Assembly: GCA_017508965.1 (NCBI GenBank)
Contig: JAFWQT010000002.1
Coordinates: 1 to 43,028 of the forward strand
Direction: 5' to 3'
From: Prevotella sp.
Lineage (GTDB): Bacteria; Bacteroidota; Bacteroidia; Bacteroidales; Bacteroidaceae
DNA: 43,028 nucleotides
Below the pieces are notes generated by a model, which did not search any database, was not told where the DNA came from, and worked only from the letters and a program-made list of their open reading frames with translations. A program made the position numbers and the translations under genes. This document shows, piece by piece, positions 16,142-24,902 of this stretch (position 1 is the stretch's first letter; every line of letters begins with the position of its first letter).

Positions 16142-18028
16142 TTGAACACCCCCAACCCCATCCAGGCCCTGATGCAGCAGAAACTGCTGCTGCAACTGGA
16201 ATATGCCACCGAGAAAGAAGCCTTCCGCAAGCTCACCGAGAGCATCGGCATGCAGCGGAAGCTGAAGCGTGGCGATGCCTGGTGGCCCGTCAGCGTTGGC
16301 AAAAGCTACTACAACTCGCTGAACCAGTTCTCTATAGAAATCCACCGCACTCAGGACCAGGACATCGAGCATAATTTCGAGTTCGGCCGGCCGGTGGCCT
16401 TTTTCAGAGGGATTGCCAATAACCCGCTCCACTATTTTCCCTTCACGGGAACCGTCAGCTATGTGGATGGCGACCGCATGGTGGTTGTGGTTCCCGACAA
16501 TACACCCCTGGCCGATTTGCAAAATGCAGAAGGACTCGGTGTGCAGCTCTCTTTCGATGAGACCAGCTATAAGATGATGTTCGATGCACTCGACCGCGTG
16601 ATGAAAGCCAGCGGCAACCGACTGGCCTATCTGCGCGACCTCTTCTACACGCAGAATCCCACGCCCGGCACCCGGCATCTATCGCCCATCTCGTTCCCCT
16701 ACCTGAACAAGACGCAGGAGGAAGCCGTCAACCGGGTACTGCAGGCCAAAGACGTGATGATTGTGCACGGTCCGCCGGGAACGGGCAAGACCACCACCCT
16801 CGTGGAAGCCATCAACGAAACACTGATGCGCGAGCCCCAGGTGCTGGTATGCGCACAGTCGAACATGGCCGTCGACTGGATTTCAGAGAAACTTGTCGAC
16901 CGCGGCATTCCCGTTCTCCGCATAGGCAACCCCACTCGTGTAAACGACAAAATGCTGTCGTTCACTTACGAGCGCCGCTTCGAGTCGCATCCCGAATACC
17001 CGCAGCTATGGGCCATCCGCAAGGCATTGCGCGAACTGCGCGCCAAGCGGAAACGGGGCGACGACAAATACCACCAGAAGGTGGAACGGCTGAAGTCGAG
17101 GGCCACAGAACTCGAGATACGCATCCAAGGCGAACTGTTCGGCGAGGCTCGCGTCATTGCCTGCACGCTGGTGGGCTCGGCCAACCGTCTGCTGCAAGGC
17201 ATGAAGTTCGGCACGCTGTTCATCGACGAGGCGGCACAGGCACTCGAGGCGGCTTGCTGGATACCCATCCGCAAGGCTTCGCGCGTGGTCTTTGCCGGCG
17301 ACCATTGTCAGCTGCCGCCAACCGTGAAGAGCATTGCCGCACTGAAGGGCGGACTCGGCAAGACGCTCATGGAGCGCATCGTGGAAAACCACCCCGAGGC
17401 CGTTTCGCTGCTGACCATCCAGTACCGCATGAACGAACAGATAATGCGCTTCAGCAGCGACTGGTTCTATGGCGGAAAGGTGGAGAGCGACCCCAGCGTC
17501 AGGAACCGGGGAATTCTCGACTACGACGACCCCATAGAATGGCTCGACACCGAAGGCATCGGCGCCAAGGAAGAGTTCATCGGCGAATCGTTCGGCCGCA
17601 TCAACCGCCAGGAAGCCCTGCTCACGCTGGCCGTGCTCGAAGTCTACTTTGAAAAAATAGGAAAGCAGCGCATTCTCGAAGAGCGCATCGACGTGGGTGT
17701 CATCTCGCCCTACCGCGCCCAGGTGCAGTATCTGCGGCAATTGGTAAAGAAGGAGCCTTTCTTCAAGCCCTACCGCAGTCTGATTTCCATCAACACCGTC
17801 GACGGTTTCCAGGGACAGGAGCGCGACGTCATCCTGATTTCGTTGGTGCGCAACAACCAGAAGGGCGAGATTGGATTCCTGCGCGACCTCCGGCGAATGA
17901 ACGTTGCTATTACCCGGGCAAGGATGAAACTTATCATTCTGGGTGACAAGACAACGCTCACCGCACACAAATTTTACAAAAAACTGTATGATTATTCTGT
18001 TTTGAGGGATTACGTTGAAAAAAAGTAA
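16142..18028 (+). CDS. Superfamily 1 DNA/RNA helicase (IGHMBP2/Upf1-like)
   Basis: The protein is 628 residues from a TTG start at 16142. TTG is favoured because Bacteroidales relatives, as I recall them, carry a short leader before the LLLQLEYATEKEAF segment; the first ATG (16172) is the alternative and would remove ten residues. A beta-barrel region (SVGKSYYNSLNQFSIEI) precedes the helicase core: Walker A GPPGTGKT at 210-217, AQSNMAVD, FIDEAAQALE, FAGDHCQLPPTV, QYRMNEQIM, TVDGFQGQERD and NVAITRAR. It should unwind nucleic acid using ATP in the cytoplasm. The gap from the esterase stop is only 34 bp and made of a simple AACTCTAAATTCTAAAC-like sequence. Confidence 0.88.
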   Translation: MNTPNPIQALMQQKLLLQLEYATEKEAFRKLTESIGMQRKLKRGDAWWPVSVGKSYYNSLNQFSIEIHRTQDQDIEHNFEFGRPVAFFRGIANNPLHYFPFTGTVSYVDGDRMVVVVPDNTPLADLQNAEGLGVQLSFDETSYKMMFDALDRVMKASGNRLAYLRDLFYTQNPTPGTRHLSPISFPYLNKTQEEAVNRVLQAKDVMIVHGPPGTGKTTTLVEAINETLMREPQVLVCAQSNMAVDWISEKLVDRGIPVLRIGNPTRVNDKMLSFTYERRFESHPEYPQLWAIRKALRELRAKRKRGDDKYHQKVERLKSRATELEIRIQGELFGEARVIACTLVGSANRLLQGMKFGTLFIDEAAQALEAACWIPIRKASRVVFAGDHCQLPPTVKSIAALKGGLGKTLMERIVENHPEAVSLLTIQYRMNEQIMRFSSDWFYGGKVESDPSVRNRGILDYDDPIEWLDTEGIGAKEEFIGESFGRINRQEALLTLAVLEVYFEKIGKQRILEERIDVGVISPYRAQVQYLRQLVKKEPFFKPYRSLISINTVDGFQGQERDVILISLVRNNQKGEIGFLRDLRRMNVAITRARMKLIILGDKTTLTAHKFYKKLYDYSVLRDYVEKK

Positions 18029-18371
18029 TATTTCATTGAAGAATATTTGCATTTAATAAAAAATTTTCCTAACTTTGTCCCCATGAAAAGACGGCTGTGA
18101 ATTCATTTCATAGGCTCAAAACATAATTATTCATCGTTTCATAAATAAGTTATTAAAGGGAAAGGACCGACGGGATGTCGTTTCTTTCCCGAGTTTTTTA
18201 TAGCAATTATATTTTCTTTTGTTTGGAATTTCGCTCGCTTAATAGATAAAATTCTCATGTTCGGCAGAATAAATAAATTCATTCTGCTCTCACTTAATCG
18301 AATTTTTCGTACCTTTATGTCTCTTCGAGCCATGAAGGTAGGCTGCATTCAGGAAAAACCAAAACTTTCTT
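18029..18371. other. AT-rich intergenic region, no gene seen
   Basis: It holds promoter-like boxes (TAACTTTG near 18071; GTACCTTTA near 18310) and an inverted repeat GGAAAAACC...TTTTTCC just before the ATPase promoter, similar in layout to the promoter repeat at 1288-1434. No plausible ORF or known RNA was identified. Confidence 0.5.
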
Positions 18372-18402
18372 TTTGTTTTTCCGTTCATTTGCACTACCTT
18401 TG
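18372..18402 (+). promoter_or_regulatory. Promoter of the P-type ATPase
   Basis: TTTG at 18372-18375 and TACCTTTG at 18395-18402 are 19 bp apart, followed by CAGCGC; the ATG is at 18428. Confidence 0.75.
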
Positions 18403-18427
18403 CAGCGCATTTTCCTACGATTTCGAA

Positions 18428-21100
18428 ATGAAGAAAGAAAGAAACTACACAGGGCTCACTGAAGAACAGATACTGAAAAGCCGGCAAGAGCATGGCATAA
18501 ACGTGCTGACTCCACCAGCGCGCGAACCACTATGGAAGAAATTCCTCCGCAAATTTGCCGACCCCCTCATCGTGATCCTTCTCGTGGCCGGCGTTCTTTC
18601 CATCGGCATTTCGTTCTACGAATACTACGGATTGGGCGAAGGACGCTCGGTGTTCTTCGAGCCCGTAGGCATCTTCATCGCCATTCTGCTGGCCACCGGA
18701 CTGGCATTTATCTTTGAGGTGAAGGCCGACCGCGAATTCAGCATACTTAATCAGGTGAACGACGAAGAACCCGTTCAGGTGATACGCGACGGCAGCCGCC
18801 GGATGGTTCCCAAGCGCGACATCGTGGTGGGCGACATCGTGGTGCTCACCACCGGCAGCGAAATACCGGCCGACGGAGAACTGCTGGAATCCAAACTGCT
18901 GCAGGTGGATGAGTCGACGCTGACGGGCGAACCGGTATGCCATAAGAGTGAGCTACCCGAAGAACAGGACAGCGAAGCCACCTTCCCGACGAACTGCGTG
19001 ATGCGCGGCACCAAAGTGATGGAGGGGCACGGCATCATGCGCGTGACGGCAGTGGGCGACAGCACCGAGAACGGGAAAGTGTATGTGGCGGCACAGATAG
19101 ACGACAGCGTGAAGACGCCGCTCAACGAACAACTGGAACGCCTGGGCGGACTGATATCCAAGGTCAGCTATGTCATCGCAGCCCTGATCGTGGTGGGACG
19201 CATCATCGTCTATCTGACTCAGAATGCTGACACGCTGACGCCCATCACCCAACACCTGACGCCCTTCCTTGCCTATCTGCTGCAGTCGCTCATGATAGCC
19301 GTAACGCTCATCGTGGTGGCCGTTCCCGAAGGTCTGCCCATGGCAGTAACCCTCTCGCTGGCCTACAGCATGCGAAGGATGCTGAAGACGAACAACCTGG
19401 TGCGCCGGATGCATGCCTGCGAAACCATGGGCGCCGCCACCGTGATATGCACCGACAAGACGGGAACACTCACCCAAAACCAGATGCGCGTGGCTGAAAT
19501 GCAGTATTTCAACACGTCAGAACAACAGCCGGAACTGTCTGTCATGGCCGAGGCCATAGCCTTGAACAGCACGGCCGCACTCGACCCGCAGGCATCCGTA
19601 GTGGGCAATCCCACCGAGGGAGCGCTGTTACTGTGGCTCCACGACCAAGGCATTGACTACCAAAAGATTCGCGACCAGGTGACCGTCGTCGACCAGCAGC
19701 CATTCTCCACGGAGACAAAGTATATGACCACATTGGTGGAGTCGCAGGCCATCCCCGGCAAACGCATCCTATATATAAAAGGTGCGCCCGAAATCGTGGC
19801 CCGCTTCTGCACCATGACGGAAGCCGAAAAAAGCCGCTTCAACGAGCAGCTGGCCATTTATCAGCAGAAAGCCATGCGCACGCTGGCGTTTGCGATCATA
19901 CCCCCCCACCAACTCCCCCGAGGGGGAGAGCAGACTCCCAACAGCAAACATTCCTCCCCCTCGGGGGAGTTAGAGGGGGGTCGTGCCTCCCTTCAGGCCC
20001 TCTGCGCCATCAGCGACCCGGTGCGCTCCGATGTGCCTGCCGCCGTTCAAGAATGCCTTCACGCTGGCATCAAAGTGAAGATTGTGACAGGCGACACCCC
20101 CGGAACGGCCCGCGAGATTGGTCGCCAGATAGGTCTGTGGACCGACGATGACACCGACGAAGCAATGATTACCGGCACCGAGTTTGCCGCTCTCTCCGAC
20201 GAGGCTTTGCTGGAACGCGTTCAGGGACTGAAGATTATTGCCCGTGCACGTCCGATGGACAAGAAGCGACTGGTGGAAACCCTTCAGCAGAAAGGCGAAG
20301 TGGTGGCCGTCACCGGCGACGGCACCAACGATGCCCCCGCCCTGAAGGCTGCCCACGTGGGACTGTCGATGGGCGACGGCACATCGGTGGCCAAGGAAGC
20401 CAGCGACATCACCATCATCGATAATTCTTTCGCCTCGATAGGCCGCGCCGTGATGTGGGGCCGCTCGCTCTATCAGAACATCCAGCGCTTCATACTGTTC
20501 CAGACCACCGTCAACGTGTGTGCCTGCCTGGTGGTGCTGGTCGGCGCCTTCCTGGGCACGCAGTCGCCGCTCACCGTCACCCAGATGCTTTGGGTGAACC
20601 TCATCATGGACACCTTTGCCGCCATGGCACTGGCCTCGCTGCCGCCCACCGAGCAGGTGATGAACGACCCTCCCCGCTCGCGCCAGGCATTCATCATCTC
20701 CAATCCCATGTGGGCCAGCATTCTCATCACGGGCGGCATCTTCACCGTTGTGCTGCTTGTCGTGCTATGGCATCTCGAGAAAGACGGCATGCCGCTCTAC
20801 GACCTCAGTCTGTTCTTCACCACGTTCGTGATGCTGCAGTTCTGGAACATGTTCAATGCCCGTGCCTTCCTGACGGGACAGAGTGCGCTCCGACTGCGCG
20901 GCTGCAAGGGCTTCATCTTCATTGCCGCCACCATCTTCATCGGACAGGTGCTCATCGTCACCTTCGGCGGTCAGATGTTCAACGTCACGCCCCTCTCGCT
21001 GCGCCACTGGCTGATGATAATAGGCGGGACAAGCATTGTGCTATGGATAGGCGAACTGGTCAGGCTGGTTATCAAAAAAACGCGAATGTGCACCGCTTAG
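18428..21100 (+). CDS. Ca2+-type P-type ATPase (P2A/P2B-like)
   Basis: The protein is 890 residues from the ATG at 18428, which follows the promoter; the longer frame at 18257 would translate promoter DNA. It is a cation-transporting membrane ATPase. In order: N-terminal cation_ATPase_N segment (YTGLTEEQILKSRQEHG), M1-M2, actuator with STLTGEP, M3-M4 with VAVPEGLP, phosphorylation site CTDKTGT (Asp343), nucleotide-binding domain, GDGTNDAPALKAAHVG hinge, and C-terminal helices M5-M10. The PEGL and overall form fit calcium pumps. Residues ~491-519 (PPHQLPRGGEQTPNSKH...) are encoded by an inverted repeat of the dispersed C-rich family, placed in frame between RTLAFAI and LQALCAISDP, normally a variable loop. 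The stop codon lies inside the terminator hairpin. Confidence 0.9.
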   Translation: MKKERNYTGLTEEQILKSRQEHGINVLTPPAREPLWKKFLRKFADPLIVILLVAGVLSIGISFYEYYGLGEGRSVFFEPVGIFIAILLATGLAFIFEVKADREFSILNQVNDEEPVQVIRDGSRRMVPKRDIVVGDIVVLTTGSEIPADGELLESKLLQVDESTLTGEPVCHKSELPEEQDSEATFPTNCVMRGTKVMEGHGIMRVTAVGDSTENGKVYVAAQIDDSVKTPLNEQLERLGGLISKVSYVIAALIVVGRIIVYLTQNADTLTPITQHLTPFLAYLLQSLMIAVTLIVVAVPEGLPMAVTLSLAYSMRRMLKTNNLVRRMHACETMGAATVICTDKTGTLTQNQMRVAEMQYFNTSEQQPELSVMAEAIALNSTAALDPQASVVGNPTEGALLLWLHDQGIDYQKIRDQVTVVDQQPFSTETKYMTTLVESQAIPGKRILYIKGAPEIVARFCTMTEAEKSRFNEQLAIYQQKAMRTLAFAIIPPHQLPRGGEQTPNSKHSSPSGELEGGRASLQALCAISDPVRSDVPAAVQECLHAGIKVKIVTGDTPGTAREIGRQIGLWTDDDTDEAMITGTEFAALSDEALLERVQGLKIIARARPMDKKRLVETLQQKGEVVAVTGDGTNDAPALKAAHVGLSMGDGTSVAKEASDITIIDNSFASIGRAVMWGRSLYQNIQRFILFQTTVNVCACLVVLVGAFLGTQSPLTVTQMLWVNLIMDTFAAMALASLPPTEQVMNDPPRSRQAFIISNPMWASILITGGIFTVVLLVVLWHLEKDGMPLYDLSLFFTTFVMLQFWNMFNARAFLTGQSALRLRGCKGFIFIAATIFIGQVLIVTFGGQMFNVTPLSLRHWLMIIGGTSIVLWIGELVRLVIKKTRMCTA
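19901..19982. repeat. C/G-rich inverted repeat inserted in frame in the ATPase gene
   Basis: Two ~28-bp arms (about 19901-19928 and 19954-19982), each containing AACTCCCCCGAGGGGGAG or its complement, are nearly perfect inverted copies around a ~25-bp spacer. The translated product is proline/glycine/serine-rich. The reading frame is preserved across it. Confidence 0.85.
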
Positions 21101-21115
21101 CACATTCGCGTTTTT
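21081..21115. terminator. Bidirectional terminator overlapping the ATPase stop codon
   Basis: A perfect 11-bp stem (21081-21091, CGCGAATGTGC, with 21100-21110) with an 8-nt loop is flanked by seven A on the left and five T on the right, so it works on both strands. The TAG stop (21098-21100) lies in the loop and the first base of the 3' arm. Confidence 0.9.
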
Positions 21116-21176
21116 GGAATTGGTACTCGACAAAGCCGATACCACATCATTCTTCACTCTTCACTCTTCATTTGTA

Positions 21177-21740
21177 TCAGAAGCTCTCAGCGTAGCTGTT
21201 CAGCATGTTGGTGTCGTCAACAAAGAAGAAGAAGTCGCCAGCCTGAGTCTGGTTCAGACCTTCCACCAGCATCTGCTGCGTCATCTTGGGGCGCTCTCCG
21301 TTCTGCGTCAGGTCCACGTTGTAGAAACGGAATCCGGGAGCATCGTCCCACTCGATGTTGATGTTCATGGTCTTGTCCTTCAGCTTCTTGAAGCAGAGCG
21401 TATAGAACTGCCATCCCTTATAGGTTGTCTTCGTACCGTTGATACCGGCAGAGAACTTATACTTGAACTTCTTGCCCGTCTGTGCATCGGTGAGCAGGAT
21501 GTTCTTCGTCTCGCTGATGGCGCCCTTGCTCTCATGAAGCGCAATCTTTACCATGGTGGCCAGGTTAGTCACGGTGACACTGACGATATAGCAGCCCGGT
21601 GCATCCTTCTGCGCCACATAAGGGAAGCTCACCTGACGCTGAACCTTGCTACCTACAAAAACCTCATTGTTGTCAGCCTTGGCGGCCGTTGCAACGAAAA
21701 GCATGGCAAAAGCCATGATGACATACTTGAAATTCTTCAT
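21177..21740 (-). CDS. Small secreted protein of unknown function
   Basis: The protein is 187 residues from the ATG at 21740, chosen because MKNFKYVIMAFAMLFVATAAKA is a good signal peptide; upstream in-frame ATGs at 21746 and 21773 add residues overlapping the -7 box. The mature part is beta-rich and lysine/threonine-rich (VFVGSKVQRQVSFPYVAQKDAPGCYIVSVTV, YKFSAGINGTKTTYKGWQFYTLCFKKL) and ends FFFFVDDTNMLNSYAESF. It may be a periplasmic or surface beta-sandwich. The family is not recognised. It converges on the ATPase, sharing the bidirectional terminator, and diverges from argS. Confidence 0.7.
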   Translation of the reverse strand: MKNFKYVIMAFAMLFVATAAKADNNEVFVGSKVQRQVSFPYVAQKDAPGCYIVSVTVTNLATMVKIALHESKGAISETKNILLTDAQTGKKFKYKFSAGINGTKTTYKGWQFYTLCFKKLKDKTMNINIEWDDAPGFRFYNVDLTQNGERPKMTQQMLVEGLNQTQAGDFFFFVDDTNMLNSYAESF

Positions 21741-21770
21741 AATCATGTTAATTAAAATTAGAATTTGCCA

Positions 21771-21778
21771 CAAAGATA
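21771..21778 (-). promoter_or_regulatory. -7 box of the small secreted protein gene
   Basis: On the minus strand TATCTTTG followed by TGG lies 30 bp before the start codon at 21740. The -33 box is not clear. Confidence 0.5.
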
Positions 21779-21820
21779 GTAATAAAAACTACAGTTTTCG
21801 CAGTTTTCACAGATTTTTAG

Positions 21821-21828
21821 TAACTTTG
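21821..21828 (+). promoter_or_regulatory. -7 box of the argS operon
   Basis: TAACTTTG followed by CCGCC lies 29 bp before the argS ATG. A TTTC at 21796-21799 lies 21 bp upstream as a weak -33 element. Confidence 0.55.
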
Positions 21829-21857
21829 CCGCCAAATTTAACAAAAAAGTAAGAAAA

Positions 21858-23651
21858 ATGGATATCCAGAGAGAGATTATAACTGCGGTGATTCAGGCCG
21901 TGAAAGAAATCTACGGCACCGACGTGCCCGAGAAGATGGTACAGCTGCAGAACACCAAGGAAGGCTTCGAGGGCAACCTCACGCTCGTGGTGTTCCCCTT
22001 CCTGAAGATTTCGCGAAAGAAACCCGAAGACACGGCACACGACATTGGCCAGTGGCTGCAGCAGAATTGCGAGGCCGTCAGCCAGTTCAACGTGGTGAAG
22101 GGATTCCTGAACCTCGTCATCGCTCCCGCCGCATGGATTTCGCTGCTCAGCGACATCAATGCCGACGAGCATTTCGGCGAGAAGCAGGCCACCGCTGATT
22201 CGCCGCTCGTCATGATAGAATACTCATCGCCCAACACCAACAAGCCGCTCCATCTCGGACATGTGCGCAACAACCTGCTGGGATGGTCGCTGGCACAGAT
22301 CATGGCCGCCAACGGCAACCGCGTGGTGAAGACCAACATCGTGAACGACCGCGGCATCCACATCTGCAAGTCGATGCTGGCATGGCTGAAATGGGGCAAC
22401 GGCGAAACGCCCGAGAGCTCGGGCAAGAAAGGCGACCACCTCATCGGCGACTACTATGTGGCCTTCGACAAGCACTACCGCGAGGAAATCCGTGAACTCG
22501 TAGCACAGGGCATGGACGAGGAAAAGGCCAAGCAGGAGGCTCCGCTCATCAAGGAAGCCCACGAGATGCTGGTGAAATGGGAACAGAACGACCCCGAAGT
22601 GCGCGCCCTCTGGGAGAAGATGAACTCGTGGGTGTATGCCGGTTTCGACGAGACCTACAAGGCCCTGGGCGTAGGCTTCGACAAGATTTACTATGAGTCG
22701 CAGACCTACCTGAAAGGTAAGGCAAAGGTGGAGGAAGGACTCGCCAAAGGACTCTTCGAGCGCCACGACGACAACTCCGTATGGGCCGACCTCACCAACG
22801 AAGGCCTCGACCAGAAGCTGCTGCTCCGCAGCGACGGCACCTCCGTCTATATGACACAAGACATCGGCACCGCCGAGATGCGCTACGAAGACTATCCCAT
22901 CGACAAGATGATCTACGTGGTGGGCAACGAGCAGAACTATCACTTCCAGGTGCTCAGCATCCTGCTCGACCGCCTCGGATTCAAGTGGGGCAAGGAACTG
23001 GTGCACTTCTCGTATGGCATGGTGGAACTCCCCAACGGCAAGATGAAGAGCCGCGAAGGCACCGTGGTGGATGCCGACGACCTGATTCAGGCCATGATCG
23101 ACGGCGCTCGCCAGGTGAGCGAAGAGGCCGGCAAGAGCAAGGACCTGCCCGAGGCCGAGAAGCAGGAGATTGCCCGCATCTGCGGCATGGGCGCCCTGAA
23201 ATACTTCATCCTGAAGGTGGATGCCCGCAAGAACATGCTCTTCAATCCCGAGGAAAGTATCGACTTCAACGGCAACACCGGTCCCTTCATCCAGTACACC
23301 TACGCCCGCATACGCAGCATCCTGCGCAAGGCCGAGCTCGGCCAGAAGGCCGCCAGCCTGCCCTCAGCCGCCGAATACACACCCAATCAGAAGGAGACCG
23401 ACCTCATACAGAAGCTCTATGCCTACGGCGCCGCCGTTGAGCAGGCCGGCAGCGACTATTCGCCCAGCGGCATTGCCAACTACTGCTACGAGCTGACCAA
23501 GCAGTTCAACCAGTTCTACCACGACTACAGCATTCTGAACGCCGAGACCGAAACGGCCAAGATGTTCCGCCTGGTGCTGGCCCAGAACGTGGCAAAAGTC
23601 ATCCGCAACGGCATGGCCCTGCTCGGCATCGAGGTTCCCGAGCGGATGTAA
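21858..23651 (+). CDS. argS: Arginyl-tRNA synthetase
   Basis: This 597-residue class I aminoacyl-tRNA synthetase charges tRNA-Arg with arginine. The N-terminal additional domain (GFEGNLTLVVFPFLKISRKKPEDTA) is followed by the catalytic SSPNTNKPLHLGHVRNN signature with HLGH at 132-135. Further on are QDIGTAEMRYED, the KMSK-equivalent loop GKMKSREGTVVDADDL, and the C-terminal DALR anticodon-binding domain with FNQFYHDYSILNAE. The length fits the family. It heads a probable operon with pyrE, an SRPBCC gene and argH, with gaps of 61, 110 and 33 bp. The argS and argH pairing links arginine supply and use. Confidence 0.97.
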   Translation: MDIQREIITAVIQAVKEIYGTDVPEKMVQLQNTKEGFEGNLTLVVFPFLKISRKKPEDTAHDIGQWLQQNCEAVSQFNVVKGFLNLVIAPAAWISLLSDINADEHFGEKQATADSPLVMIEYSSPNTNKPLHLGHVRNNLLGWSLAQIMAANGNRVVKTNIVNDRGIHICKSMLAWLKWGNGETPESSGKKGDHLIGDYYVAFDKHYREEIRELVAQGMDEEKAKQEAPLIKEAHEMLVKWEQNDPEVRALWEKMNSWVYAGFDETYKALGVGFDKIYYESQTYLKGKAKVEEGLAKGLFERHDDNSVWADLTNEGLDQKLLLRSDGTSVYMTQDIGTAEMRYEDYPIDKMIYVVGNEQNYHFQVLSILLDRLGFKWGKELVHFSYGMVELPNGKMKSREGTVVDADDLIQAMIDGARQVSEEAGKSKDLPEAEKQEIARICGMGALKYFILKVDARKNMLFNPEESIDFNGNTGPFIQYTYARIRSILRKAELGQKAASLPSAAEYTPNQKETDLIQKLYAYGAAVEQAGSDYSPSGIANYCYELTKQFNQFYHDYSILNAETETAKMFRLVLAQNVAKVIRNGMALLGIEVPERM

Positions 23652-23700
23652 ACGCTAACCCGTCATAACGTCATAACGTTATAACGTCATAACGCCAATA
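23652..23700 (+). repeat. Short tandem repeat of CGTCATAA units
   Basis: Between argS and pyrE the sequence CGTCATAACGTCATAACG followed by TTATAACGTCATAACGCC is a run of four near-identical 9-bp units. It fills most of the 61-bp gap and ends about 18 bp before the pyrE ATG. Confidence 0.7.
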
Positions 23701-23712
23701 AAACAAAAGAAT

Positions 23713-24345
23713 ATGGACACTTCAAAGAAAGCTTTCGCAGCCAAACTGCTGAAAATCAAAGCCATCAAGTTGCAGCCTGCCAACCCCTTCACATGGGCCT
23801 CGGGCTGGAAATCACCTTTCTATTGCGACAACCGCAAGACTCTCTCCTATCCCGACCTGCGCAACTACGTGAAGCTCGAGATTGTGCACAACATCCTGGA
23901 GAAATTCCCCGAGGTGGAAGCCATTGCCGGCGTGGCAACGGGAGCCATCCCACAGGGTGCCCTCGTGGCCGATGCCCTCAACCTGCCCTTCGTCTATGTG
24001 CGGTCGAAGCCAAAGGACCACGGACTGGAGAACCTCATCGAGGGAGAACTGAAGCCCGGCATGAAGGTCGTCGTCATCGAAGACCTCATCTCTACGGGCG
24101 GCTCTTCGCTGAAAGCCGTCGAGGCCATTCGTAACAACGGCTGCGACGTGATCGGCATGGTGGCCAGCTACACCTACGGCTTCCCCGTGGCCAAGAAGGC
24201 ATTCAAGGATGCCAACGTGGAACTGGTGACGCTCACCGACTACGAGCACGTGGTGGAAGAGGCACTGCAGACGGGATATATCGCCGACGCCGACGTGGAA
24301 CTGCTCCACGAATGGCGCAAAGACCCCGCCCACTGGAACGGATAG
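23713..24345 (+). CDS. pyrE: Orotate phosphoribosyltransferase
   Basis: This 210-residue enzyme joins orotate to PRPP to form OMP in pyrimidine synthesis. The PRPP-binding motif VVIEDLISTGGSS lies at 119-132. Other family marks are TWASGWKSPFYCDNRKTLSYP near the N-terminus, AGVATGAIPQGALVADAL, and YVRSKPKDHGLENLIEG. The length is normal. It is the second gene of the argS operon. Confidence 0.96.
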   Translation: MDTSKKAFAAKLLKIKAIKLQPANPFTWASGWKSPFYCDNRKTLSYPDLRNYVKLEIVHNILEKFPEVEAIAGVATGAIPQGALVADALNLPFVYVRSKPKDHGLENLIEGELKPGMKVVVIEDLISTGGSSLKAVEAIRNNGCDVIGMVASYTYGFPVAKKAFKDANVELVTLTDYEHVVEEALQTGYIADADVELLHEWRKDPAHWNG

Positions 24346-24349
24346 TTTA

Positions 24350-24446
24350 ATCAGGTGACGGGTGATGGGTGTTGGGTGATGGTGGTTACTGACATCTGCC
24401 AGAAAAACCATCCACCAACACCCATCACCAAACACCCAACACCCCA
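24350..24446. repeat. Inverted repeat of the CACCCAACACCCATCACC family
   Basis: A left arm (GGGTGATGGGTGTTGGGTGA, about 24360-24379) and a right arm (CCACCAACACCCATCACC, about 24412-24430) are complementary, with a CCATC extension. The family recurs at 3026-3058, 4176-4201 and 24874-24893. It fills the pyrE-SRPBCC gap and ends about 10 bp before the next ATG. Confidence 0.75.
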
Positions 24447-24455
24447 ATAAGAAAA

Positions 24456-24869
24456 ATGGCAACATTCGAAAGTAGCGTCAAGCAGATACCCTATGCCCAG
24501 CAGAGTGTCTACGAAAAACTCAGCGACCTGAACAACCTCGAGCAGGTGAAGGACAACATACCCGACGACAAGGCCAGCGAACTGGAGTTCACCCACGACA
24601 CCCTGTCGCTCAACGTGCCGCCCGTGGGCAAAATCTCACTCAAGATCATCGAGCGCGAAGAGCCCAAGACCATTAAGTTCGAGACCCTGCAGTCGCCCAT
24701 GCCCTTCAACCTCTGGATTCAGCTCCTGCCCGTCACCGAGAGCAGCAGCAAGATGAAACTCACCATCAAGGCCGACATGAACCCCTTCCTGAAGATGATG
24801 GTGGCCAAGCCGCTGCAAGAGGGCATCGAGAAAATCGCCGACATGCTGGCCATGGTCAATTATGAATAA
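24456..24869 (+). CDS. SRPBCC (START/polyketide-cyclase-like) domain protein
   Basis: This 137-residue protein has the size and pattern of the SRPBCC ligand-binding fold: an N-terminal strand (FESSVKQIPYAQQSVYEKLSDLNNLEQV), several strands (VGKISLKIIEREEPKTIKFE, LWIQLLPVTESSSKMKLTIKADM) and a long C-terminal helix (PLQEGIEKIADMLAMV). Such proteins bind hydrophobic ligands; the ligand here is unknown. It is third in the argS-pyrE-SRPBCC-argH cluster, an order I believe recurs in Bacteroidales, suggesting a housekeeping role. There is no signal peptide. Confidence 0.8.
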   Translation: MATFESSVKQIPYAQQSVYEKLSDLNNLEQVKDNIPDDKASELEFTHDTLSLNVPPVGKISLKIIEREEPKTIKFETLQSPMPFNLWIQLLPVTESSSKMKLTIKADMNPFLKMMVAKPLQEGIEKIADMLAMVNYE

Positions 24870-24902
24870 AGGTGTTACCCAACACCCAACACCTAAAATA
24901 AG

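Noticed and set aside
18065..18100. A short gene starting ATG at ~18084
   Set aside because: It stops after five codons (MKRRL); the TAACTTTG box before it may be a real promoter but no product can be supported.
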